Shown here one piece after another: positions 17,529-25,203 of a stretch of DNA of 35,663 bases (the first letter of the stretch is position 1; every line of letters begins with the position of its first letter). This DNA is from Deltaproteobacteria bacterium (GTDB taxonomy: Bacteria; Desulfobacterota; Desulfarculia; Adiutricales; Adiutricaceae), in NCBI GenBank assembly GCA_031276635.1, contig JAISMU010000093.1:1-35663 (forward strand). The letters run 5' to 3'. A model generated the notes under the pieces. The model had not been told where the DNA came from, did not search any database, and was given only the letters and a program-made list of their open reading frames with translations. A program made the translations under genes and the position numbers.

Positions 17529-17791
17529 GCTGATCCTGGGTTTTGGAAAATGAGAGGCGTAAGGCGACCAGAGACCCTGACCACAGCCTCGCGTCAAGGG
17601 CGGCCAAACCATAAAAAACCGGCCCGGCCAGCCAGCCGAGGTTAATCTGGGTAACCTCCGGCGCGAGGTCGGCTCGGGCGCTTCCGCGGCCCCTGGAGGC
17701 CGGATCCTGGGTTGATCCAGGGGGGTAAAGCCCAGGATCAAGGAACTTTAAGACAATTAGCTATATTGGCACAAACGAGCTGATTTTTCAA
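17529..17791 (-). promoter_or_regulatory. Leader of the lipid-synthase operon: possible promoter and repeats complementary to the ribosome-binding site
   Basis: Read on the minus strand, a weak promoter candidate is TTGAAA (17791-17786), 17 nt, then CAATAT (17768-17763); the -10 match is poor. Downstream, the transcript would contain UGAUCCUGGG (17740-17731), then CCCAGGAUC (17711-17703), and finally CCCAGGAUCA (17540-17531), which includes the AGGA Shine-Dalgarno 5 nt before the pfaA-like ATG. The first element is a perfect 10-nt complement of the RBS copy and also pairs with the middle copy, so mutually exclusive helices are possible. The repeats are seen directly; regulation is inferred. 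Confidence 0.35.
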
Positions 17792-18219
17792 CGGCTCTTT
17801 GGGCGTTTTGGGGCAGGAACAAGGAGCGGGGCGACCGCGGGGCGGCTCAGTTCGAAAAAAGCCGGGTCAACGGACCCTAGGCGCGGCCAGGGCCCAGCGG
17901 CGGCGGCGATTAGCCACCTGGCCGGTTTGAAATCAGGCCAGGGGCCAGTTGACTGGCGGTTAGCCAAATATTCGCTCCAACGCGAACTACCGCGGAGGGA
18001 ACCCCCACTCGTCAGAGGTCTAAATTGGGCTGATGGTTGGGGGAGTGTCTTTGGGGGAACATGTCTTCTTTGGGGGAACAATCATTGGCCTTGGGTGAAA
18101 ATCATTATGAGAAAAACTTTATTAAAACAGAAAAATATGAAATATTTGAAAAAATCAATATCTTTTATTGGTAATAAGATGGTGAGTCTTAGCCCTGAAA
18201 TCAGCTCCTGAGCTCCTCC
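17792..18219. other. Intergenic region with a short direct repeat, no recognised gene
   Basis: The part to about 18000 is GC-rich and the rest AT-rich. Frames in either strand (for example 18081-17788 minus and 17927-18211 plus) show no recognisable domain. A 14-bp direct repeat, TCTTTGGGGGAACA, occurs at 18048-18061 and 18067-18080 (19-bp period). Confidence 0.4.
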
Positions 18220-18263
18220 GCGGCCGGGCCGCCGCTAATTTAAAGAAACAAGTTTGTTTCATT
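18220..18263 (+). repeat. Dispersed dyad repeat, copy A
   Basis: This is nearly the same as 20829-20876; a 24-bp core (18227-18250) is identical to 20841-20864, and the following TTTGTTTCAT is also shared. It contains a GC-rich palindrome (GCGGCC G GGCCGC, 18220-18232) and an operator-like dyad GAAACAA-GT-TTGTTTC (18245-18260). A third dyad, GTTTCAT-TAG-ATGAAAC (18256-18272), overlaps its right end. No gene follows this copy. Confidence 0.8.
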
Positions 18264-18716
18264 AGATGAAACCAGGTCAGATTTGGGAAATCCTGGGGTC
18301 AGGCCCGCGTCAACCGGCAAGAGGCGACGGCGGCGGAGGTTTGGGGGTCAGAGAAAATTGGTCTGTTTAACGTGAAACAAAAATTAAAATTTACAAGATC
18401 AAAAAGTGAATTTTTGGCCGACAAAAACATCAGATTCGCCAGTTGAGACCAAGGTCGTGAGAGTAACAAAAACCAGGCTTGTTCTCTTTGTCCACCTAAT
18501 TGGCTTCATTGCTATGTTTTGACAACTTTTTACCAAATTAGGTTATTAATTAATCGTGTTTCAATAGTATTTTAAATCTTATTTACCCACGTTTCATGTT
18601 TTATAAAAACAATTGGCTCAGATTTGACGAGGTCAGCGGAGATTAGGCTGGTCTTAGGAAGTTCGCGACGTCACGATAAATTTCCGGCGTAACTTGTTGA
18701 TGAAAAAATGATCGAT
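18264..18716. other. Mixed-composition intergenic region, no gene
   Basis: I see no coding region or RNA gene. The stretch becomes AT-rich after about 18360 and carries several GTTTCA/TGAAAC words (about 18268, 18372, 18559 and 18591) that recall the half-site of the adjacent repeat. It ends at the 3' limit of the IS701 relic. Confidence 0.5.
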
Positions 18717-19976
18717 TCACGTCATCAAGATGGGTCGCCGCCAAGCGGGCCAACTTCTCGCGTCACAACGTTTCATCCCAAGATAATCATCACCGTCTCT
18801 GAAACAGTCTTCCATCGACCAGCGGAGAAGAGAGAGTTTGCGCGGGTTATCAATTGGGGCCTCCATTGACTCGTTACCCAAGGCGTATTTTCTGGATTTG
18901 TCGTCCAACCCTCTCAGGCGCGACCAGACGTCTTGACCAGGGTCGCCATCTCGGCCCTCGACCCCAATAAGGCGTTTATCCCTCAAGATGACCGGACCTT
19001 AAGCGCCTTGGCCAAGGACAACAACATTCCAGGGAACCGCTTGTCATTGGCGAAGTCTTTTAACACTTCGATTCAGCGCGATGGCGACAGGATATTTCGG
19101 TTTTCTCCCTCGGCCACAATATTTTCAGGAAAGTAAATAGGTTCGGCTCTCAAACACTTGAGTGTTGAAAGGCGCGGCGGCCAAGAATACAAGCCCTTCA
19201 GGCAGGGAGACCAAAAATTTATAGTCTCAACCAACGGCTTCGTCCAGGCCGATATATTTGGCTTTAAGGTTTCCTGAGGCGATCGCTTTATGAATCATCT
19301 CCAAAAGAAGCTCGGTTGTCTTAATTTCCAGGTCCTCGGGCGCCTGGTTCTTTTCGAGTAATTTCTGATGACTGCTGTCAAGCCAATTGTCAGGCAGGTA
19401 AAGCTCATAGTCAAAAAGGCCATGACCCATTGGACTCGCGTAGCCAAGCCTGACGTAGGCCTGGCAATTTACGGTTTTCCCAAGCCTGAGACAGAATTGT
19501 CTGGCTATTCCAATGGAGCTTTGCCCACATTTGAGGAAATAGAGTTCGTCCCCGGTGATCCTTCCCTCAGGCTGAGAAAGGAAATCCCCCAAATTCTTCT
19601 GGTAGATCTTTAACGCGCCTTGGTCGTCTCACCCAGACCTGGTCAGGAAATTATGAAAATTCCGGATCTCTTTATTATCCGCGAAAGTTGAGCGGATTCT
19701 TCTGAGTGTTTTACTCTTAAGGTCACTCAATAAACCCTTGGCCATCGCGACAAAGTGAGGGAGAGTCTCTTTGCGGTTTAAAGACGACGTAAAAAACCGA
19801 AGGTGGTCCATAAGCTCAATTTTTAAGATCTCCTGGTTGGCGCTAAATTTGTCGCAATCATCCAATAAACCCTTGGGGAAGGTGGGAACGCTACCAATTA
19901 AGGTCAGAATCTCCCGCCGCTCATTTGGCGGGCGGCTGAGGTCTGGGCGAAATTGATAAGAAAAGCGACGATTCAC
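18717..19976 (-). pseudogene. Decayed IS701-family transposase (C-terminal portion of a DUF4338-transposase fusion)
   Basis: Three minus-strand segments align in order with an IS701/DDE_5-type transposase. Segment 19976-19629 is the N-terminal region, with LPHFVAMAKGLLSDLKSKT and FHNFL like the family's GLLSxLERKS..LQxFLS. Segment 19592-19227 contains SSIGIARQFCLRLGKTVNCQ, YELYLPDNWL and YIGLDEAVG, matching the family SVGVARQYCGRLGKxxNCQ, LYLPxxW and the second acidic catalytic region. Segment 18986-18717 has YALGNESMEAPID and RWSMEDCF...LGMKRCDARSWPAW, matching YxLSNAPxxTPL and RWxIExxFxxxKxxLGxxHYExRSWxGW. Stops and frame changes separate the segments, so it is dead. It continues upstream in frame into the DUF4338 relic. 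Confidence 0.85.
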
Positions 19977-19979
19977 GCC

Positions 19980-20735
19980 CTTGGCTAGATGTCCGTCAAC
20001 ATTGCCATGGTCGGCGCGGGTATTGCCTATTCGACCAAAGCCCTTAGTCTCGCCAGGATATATCAGATTGGCTGGCTTATAACAGGTACTGGCGTATTTT
20101 TCCCAGTCAACGAAAGTCTCAACCAGGCAAGGCTCAAAATTTGTAGAATTATTTCCAGTCCTCGCGAGCCTTTTTCAGACTCAAAGACAGTCTAGGCGCG
20201 GCCAGGTTAATCATCTTTACCCAGGGCAGGCTGAGGAAACGATTATTGTTAATCAAGTGGGGTAGCGACTTGAGCCTGATTGTCTCGTTCTAGCCAGTGA
20301 ATAAGTCTCTGGGCCCAAGCTTAAAGGTCGCTGAGCGGAAGCTGATAGCTCCGACAACCTTGGGGCCTAGGGTCACAAGGTATTTCAATTGACCACAGAT
20401 GACGTTTTCGTAACCAGGGTAAAGATGTTCTTTGATCAGTTTGTCCTCAGGAGAATCCCATTTGGTCTCAGCAACCTTGGGGCGGGCAACCGGGTCTGTA
20501 AAATCGCCGATATCTCCGTAGAGAGGGTTATTATTATCAATAGAGAATTACAGACAAATTGAGCGCCTGACCGATATGTAACCAAATAACGCCAATAATG
20601 GCCAGGTTCCCCGCCAGTTGTTAAGCCCCTGATGATTTCCAAAAATGTCCGGCGGAAGCCTTGAAAGAAGGCGTTTTGGGGATGGTTTTGATTGTCAAAA
20701 TATCTTTGAGAGACCTGATTTGACAATCTCCCCAA
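19980..20735 (-). pseudogene. DUF4338 (DruA-like) domain relic, N-terminal part of the same decayed gene
   Basis: Minus-strand translation gives KLIKEHLYPGYENVICGQ then LKYLVTLGPKVVGAISF, PRDLFTG, LINNNRFLSLPWVKMINLA, and then, after one frame change, LVETFVDWEKYASTCYKPAN and LIYPGETKGFGR. This is the collinear DUF4338 pattern (HYLGY..VGxQLRYLV, GxxxFxSAxWKxxxRDxxIGW, NNxRFLILPWVxVxNLA, LxETFVDxxxxxGTCYxAANWxxxGxTxGRG). A TAG replaces the Trp of the IGW motif. The second frame (from about 20150) stays open through the end of the domain into the IS701-like segment ending at 19629, so the two were one polypeptide. Residues from 20735 to about 20530 are less recognisable and may be the domain's N-terminal part. 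Confidence 0.7.
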
Positions 20736-20748
20736 AATAGGTTACAGG
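20720..20748 (+). promoter_or_regulatory. Candidate sigma70 promoter for the DUF1703 gene
   Basis: A perfect TTGACA (20720-20725) is followed by 17 nt and TACAGG (20743-20748), a poor -10. If used, the transcript would start near 20756 and its leader would contain the dyad repeat (20829-20876) before the ATG at 20893. Confidence 0.35.
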
Positions 20749-20828
20749 TAGATGTAAGTAGTTATTTTTTTCATCTAATCGGCGCCTCCCCTGAGATCTC
20801 TCAAAAGGTTGGCGATCTGCGCACCTCT

Positions 20829-20876
20829 GCGGCCGGGGACGGCCGCCGCTAATTTAAAGAAACAGATTTGTTTCAT
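20829..20876 (+). repeat. Dispersed dyad repeat, copy B, in the leader of the DUF1703 gene
   Basis: This is the second copy of the repeat at 18220-18263, in the same orientation. It has a 7-bp GC stem with a GGGA loop (GCGGCCG...CGGCCGC, 20829-20846) and a GAAACA-N4-TGTTTC dyad (20859-20874), ending 16 bp before the start codon at 20893. Compared with copy A the loops and dyad spacers differ, yet both inverted repeats are kept. Confidence 0.8.
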
Positions 20877-20892
20877 AGAAGAGACTTGGGTA

Positions 20893-22986
20893 ATGACTAT
20901 GCAAAGTTTCCCCCTTGACCAGCGGTCTTTCGCGAATATAATTGACCAAAATCTTTTATACGCGGATAAGACCAGATATATTTACAAGCTGACGAAGAAG
21001 TGGAGGAGCGACTATTTTCTAGCCCGACCTGGCCGATTTGGCAAAACTCTTTTGTTAGACACTCTGGCGGAGCTTTTTACCGGCAAACGCGAGCGTTTTC
21101 AAGGGCTTTGGCTTGACCGGTCCGATTACGCCTTTCCCAGGATTCCGGTCTTGCGACTGACTCTGTCTCTGGGATCTGAGAGCCCGGCAATCCTGGAGAG
21201 GAACCTTCTCGGCGAGCTCAAAAGAATTACGGCCCAGGTCAATCTTGCCCAGCCGGTCCCGGGGGAGACCGCCGCCCTGTATTTTGGCAACCTTATCCAG
21301 GCTTTCGGCCAGGAGTCTCGAGCCAAAATCGCGTTGCTCATTGACGATTACGACTCCCCGGTGACCAGCAACCTTAATAACCCGAACCTCGCCGCGGCCA
21401 ACGCGAAAATTCTGCGCGGCTTCCTTAGCGTTTCTCGAAAAAGGCCGGCGTCGCGCTGGGTCAGGTTCTCCTTTATCACCGGCGAGGCCAGATACGCCGC
21501 GCTCTCTTTTGACTCTGGTCTGGACTCGGGTCCCCAGCCGCCTCTTGATCTCTCTCTGGACCCAAGATACGCCGGCCTGACCGGTTTTTCCCAGGAAGAG
21601 TTTGATTCGCTTTTCGCCGACCGAATGGAATCGACTCTGACCAGTCTTAAAAAAATTGGGCAGATGAGCTCTTCCGCCACCCTGAGCGATTTGCGCGAGA
21701 TAATTTTTCTTTTTTCTGGTGGCCACAACTGGGGTGGCTCCACCAGAGCCCTCAATCCGTTTATAATCCTTGATTTTTTTGAGCGAAATAGATTTGAGAG
21801 CTTTTGGGGCCAAAGCGAATGGCCCACCCTAGCGCCCAGCCTGATGAGGAAAAGACCCTTGGATTTTCTCGAGGCTCTTCGGAAGTCTTGCCTGGCCAAG
21901 GATTTACGCCAAGCGGATCTGGCTGAGCCCGAGGTCGTCCCGGCCCTCTTTCACAGCGGGCTGCTGACTGTGGACTCGGTTAAAAAAGTTAAGACAGTTT
22001 CCCCGGTTGCCCAAGAGGTAACTCTGGAGGACCGATACTCTTTCCGCCTCCCCAATTTGATGGCCCTGTCCGCGTATTACCAGGACCGCGCGACTTGTCT
22101 GCGCGATGTTTTAGGCCTTTCCACCATTGATGAGCTTAAATTCAAAGGGACTAGCCTTCAACAGGCTTTTCTGGCCCGTGACGCCGTAAAAGTCAGCTCA
22201 ATTTTTGGCGAGATTTTTTCCGCTATATCCCTCTATCAGAAGCCGGCTGGCGAAATGACTGGGCAAGCCTTAATCCAGGCGTTCCTTCTGGCTCTGGGCA
22301 TCCAGGTTCGAGGTGGAATACCAGGGTCCCCAGGCCGGTGGGGTCTCAGCGTGGAGCTACCTGGTCAGAACATTTTGATCCTTGGGGTTAAATATAGGCC
22401 AATTCCCAGTAAAATCCGATCAGAGAAAGAAAACGCGGATTTGGCGTCCTTAGCCTGGGAGCTACTGACCCGGGAGGAGGCGCTGGAGGGCCTGTCCAGG
22501 CTGGTTTCTGGTAATTTTCAATTTGAAAAAGATAAAATAGTCCAAATATTACCTCATATCCATAAAAATAGTGTAACTATTTCTAATAGAAAAAGGTTAA
22601 TGGGCAAAGCCGTCCAGAAATCCTTCCCCCAGGCGGAAATCAATAAAGCGCTAGCCGAGCTGGTTTTCGAAAAATTTTCACGGGCTGAGCTTAATCAGGA
22701 GTTACTCTCCCGGGGCGTGGCGATGGACTTGTCTTCCGAGCCGGGAGACCTCGCCGATGAGGAAATTGAGCGGATATTAACTCAAGCCGCTCAGGAGGCC
22801 TTGCGGGACATTGTCAGTAAAGACTACCTCAAACACAGCTACCAGTTCTTTAATTTTGAGCGTAAAGATTTTTTTGAGCTGGCCATAGCCATCCATGAGC
22901 GCGATTTCAAGGTGAAGGCGGTATTTGGCCACGTTAGACCCACTTCCTTTTTTCAAGCTTTGGTTATGCGTTATAAGAAACTTTGA
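20893..22986 (+). CDS. AAA-ATPase-like / DUF1703 family protein with divergent PD-(D/E)XK region and C-terminal extension
   Basis: This 697-aa protein is of the AAA-ATPase-like plus PDDEXK family, which is expanded in several anaerobe genomes; its function is not established. Near the N-terminus are YADKT and the P-loop RPGRFGKTLLL (45-55; usual RPRRFGKS). The Walker B is ALLIDDYDSPV (147-157; usual LIDEYDKP). FITG (194-197), YAGLTGFSQEEF (226-237) and LNPFIILDFF (287-296) follow the family order. In the nuclease-like region (about 430-550) the expected acidic-x-Lys strand reads ILGVKY (496-501), and the preceding Asp is also missing, so cleavage activity is doubtful. Residues about 560-697 extend beyond the usual 520-570 aa and match nothing I know. 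The start ATG at 20893 is chosen because family homology begins at once (MQSFPLDQRSF); an in-frame ATG at 20809 would translate the upstream repeat. Confidence 0.8.
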   Translation: MTMQSFPLDQRSFANIIDQNLLYADKTRYIYKLTKKWRSDYFLARPGRFGKTLLLDTLAELFTGKRERFQGLWLDRSDYAFPRIPVLRLTLSLGSESPAILERNLLGELKRITAQVNLAQPVPGETAALYFGNLIQAFGQESRAKIALLIDDYDSPVTSNLNNPNLAAANAKILRGFLSVSRKRPASRWVRFSFITGEARYAALSFDSGLDSGPQPPLDLSLDPRYAGLTGFSQEEFDSLFADRMESTLTSLKKIGQMSSSATLSDLREIIFLFSGGHNWGGSTRALNPFIILDFFERNRFESFWGQSEWPTLAPSLMRKRPLDFLEALRKSCLAKDLRQADLAEPEVVPALFHSGLLTVDSVKKVKTVSPVAQEVTLEDRYSFRLPNLMALSAYYQDRATCLRDVLGLSTIDELKFKGTSLQQAFLARDAVKVSSIFGEIFSAISLYQKPAGEMTGQALIQAFLLALGIQVRGGIPGSPGRWGLSVELPGQNILILGVKYRPIPSKIRSEKENADLASLAWELLTREEALEGLSRLVSGNFQFEKDKIVQILPHIHKNSVTISNRKRLMGKAVQKSFPQAEINKALAELVFEKFSRAELNQELLSRGVAMDLSSEPGDLADEEIERILTQAAQEALRDIVSKDYLKHSYQFFNFERKDFFELAIAIHERDFKVKAVFGHVRPTSFFQALVMRYKKL

Positions 22987-23856
22987 CCACCTCAAACCTG
23001 ATTAAGTTTCCTGGGCTTGGTCAGAGGAGCCGGCCGGTCAAAGTCGCGTCTGGCTAGAGCTCTTGGGGCTCCCAGTCGTCGCCCGAGCCGAGCGCTGTCT
23101 TATTTTGTCCTGCCTCAGCCGTGGCCTGACGAGTCGGGGATTTAGGTCAGCGGGCGATCAGCCCAGGCCTTTGGCCTAAATGGCTCGGGTCATCATCAAG
23201 CAGGGAGACTTGAAGGGCGGTCTGGCCAGGAGTCGGGCCACCTTCCACATTAACGGCCTAGTCAGGCCTCAAGAGGTCAAGCTCTGCCTGTTTCCCGATG
23301 GGGTGGGCTGGTCTAACGGGTTGGCCCAGGTGTTAAGCCGGGGCCGGTCCAGCGACCGGATCAGGTTCTGGGTGGAGGGGATGACTCGAACCGCCAGACT
23401 CACCCTCTCGCCTTTTGATCACGGGATCTGAGGCGTCTGACCGGTACCCGCGGCGCGAAAACGCTGAGTTCTGGCAGGCTCGGGACGCTCTTGAGATCGG
23501 CCGGCTGACGCGGAAGAGGCTTGTGAGGTCACGGCTCTTGAGGCAAGAGATCAGCTTGGTGGTTTTTTTGGCTCATCTCACGGCTCAGGCCGACTGAGGT
23601 TCAGGGGAAGAGGCTAGGAACCCGCCTTTTTTCAAGATATCATGAGCCGCTATAAAGCCTGACTCCCGCCTCGGAACTCACTAGAGACCCGTTCTCGTTG
23701 ATAGGATCCGCGGCCAGGGACAAAGCTCCCTGAGCCAAGAGAGGCAGAGGTTTTGACCAGTCGCCAGCTGGGAGGCCCAGAACCTGGCGGGGGGTTCAGC
23801 TGACCTGTTGGTGACGGAACTCTATCCAGGCAGCTACAAATTTTTAGTAATTTAAT
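22987..23856. other. GC-rich region with short unrecognised frames, no confident gene
   Basis: Two overlapping plus-strand frames, 23180-23431 (83 aa, ATG) and 23415-23597 (60 aa, TTG), have plausible composition but no recognisable domain, no clear Shine-Dalgarno and no family match that I know. They could be halves of one frameshifted relic. The remainder shows no tRNA, terminator or longer frame. Confidence 0.4.
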
Positions 23857-24561
23857 AATATGGTTATAGACATGACGGGTATTCCGGTAAAACCAATACC
23901 CCCCGTATAGACAATACGGGAACTGAGCAAAAAAAAGAAAAAACGCCTGTGTAAAACAACTTTATGTTTATAATAAATAAATGGTCCAATTTTTGCTGAG
24001 AAAATTTGGCATTGTTTTTGCTTTATCTCAATCTACAGGATCAGAGCTTTAATGAATTTGTATATCGAACTATTAGGAAAGTTCAATTGTCCTTATGTTA
24101 AAAGGATTTTCAATGATTACTAAAAAATAAAGCAGATTGCAAATTTTAAGAGCGAAATAGCCGGGTGTGTTTTTATATCTTATCAAAAGTTATTGGACCT
24201 GTCAGAACAGCATTTACCATTAGGCGTTGAAATAAAAGTCCACTGTTTTCAGACTTTCTTCGGTTTAACCCAAAAGTAAATTCATCTATAAAAGATTCTA
24301 AATAATCATGATAATATAGTATATACTTAAAATATTATTAACTTACTTTATATTTTTATAATGATCATTTATAAAAATTTTTACACATAAAAAATAATAA
24401 TTAAAATTAGATTAGTCAAATCTGAGAATCAAGAAATTTCTACCAAATTCATTTTTTCACTCAAGTCTCTATTCAAAAACGAGCACAGCTTTTAGTACCC
24501 GTCATGTCTATACGGGGGTTGAGCGAACACCTCTAGTACCCGTCATGTCTATAACCATATT
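23857..24561. mobile_element. 705-bp element with perfect 25-bp terminal inverted repeats and nested inner copies
   Basis: The left end (23857-23881) is the exact reverse complement of the right end (24537-24561). Just inside, each end carries a second related copy of the motif (23902-23920 and 24498-24516; CCCGTATAGACAATACGGG and its counterpart), giving roughly 65-bp compound ends. No intact transposase is inside. A plus-strand frame 23983-24123 (GPIFAEKIW...) weakly recalls the N-terminal GPxxIFxxLW region of IS1634-type transposases, and another short frame ends at about 24280. It is best read as a deletion derivative or MITE-like remnant. Target-site duplications are not evident. Confidence 0.7.
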
Positions 24562-25041
24562 TATAATTAATACTATTAATAAATATAAAATTGCTTTATA
24601 TAGTATATTTATATAATTAAAACATTTAAATATTAAATGATATATTTAAAAGTAGAAAATAAAAAAACATTGTACATATTTTAGTTGTTAATTAATAATA
24701 TTTAAATATTGTTTATTATATATTGAAATTATAAGTAAAAATTAGAATAAATCTTAAATATTTTATATTCTTAATATATCAATAAAAAGTATTCTAAATG
24801 ATTTATTCATTTTAAATATTTACACATCTATTAAATTTTAATTCTAGCTATGATTGCTTTTAACTTTAAGCAGATTTTTTTTAAAAAATATAATAATTGG
24901 TCTTGCTAGCTCAGCTTTGTCTAGTCGCTATATCAATTTTAATTTTATTTTAAAATTTAAATAAATATAAATTTTTAAATTTAATTTTTTACTATAAAGT
25001 TCCATCAATTGGCCTTCGTATCTTTTCATGATGATCTTAGT
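24562..25041. other. Extremely AT-rich desert
   Basis: About 480 bp almost wholly of A and T, with no frame of note and many ATTTAAAT/AATATTTA-type words. It separates the inverted-repeat element from the promoter of the metG operon. No gene or RNA is recognised. Confidence 0.6.
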
Positions 25042-25070
25042 TTGACGAGAGGGGAGGTCTGGGGTAAAAT
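25042..25070 (+). promoter_or_regulatory. Sigma70-type promoter of the metG operon
   Basis: TTGACG (25042-25047), a 17-nt spacer, then TAAAAT (25065-25070): five of six matches to each consensus element with optimal spacing. Transcription would start near 25077, leaving a leader of about 127 nt before the metG ATG. Confidence 0.7.
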
Positions 25071-25112
25071 AATAAAGTTATTTTTAACGCCGGGGTCGAG
25101 GCTTGCTCAAGG

Positions 25113-25138
25113 AATTAGCCGCCCGGGCTAGTTTTTTT
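25113..25138 (+). terminator. Possible attenuator hairpin in the metG leader
   Basis: AATTAGCC-GCCCG-GGCTAGTT forms an 8-bp stem (one G-U pair) with a 5-nt loop, followed directly by a run of T, as in intrinsic terminators. It lies between the promoter and metG. GCCCGG (121-126 of 25xxx) can instead pair with CCGGGC at 25145-25150, which would break the terminator stem. No T-box or SAM-riboswitch consensus is seen. Confidence 0.45.
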
Positions 25139-25203
25139 CTTCTTCCGGGCCGCGACCTGGGCAAGTTGCCTTATTGGCCCATAGTTCGCGAAATCAGGCT
25201 CTT

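Noticed and set aside
18048-18080. Iteron-like pair of 14-bp repeats as an origin or operator
   Set aside because: Only two copies, no replication gene nearby, and no further spaced copies; kept as a note only.
17788-18081. 97-aa minus-strand frame upstream of the lipid operon
   Set aside because: No recognisable domain, no Shine-Dalgarno, and composition like random GC-rich sequence; not supported as a gene.
21055-21813. 252-aa minus-strand open frame
   Set aside because: Antisense to the P-loop half of the DUF1703 protein, whose sense frame has clear motifs.
25077-25203. T-box or SAM riboswitch in the metG leader
   Set aside because: No T-box GGTGG-type antiterminator consensus and no SAM-aptamer core could be recognised; only a simple hairpin and alternative pairing are visible.
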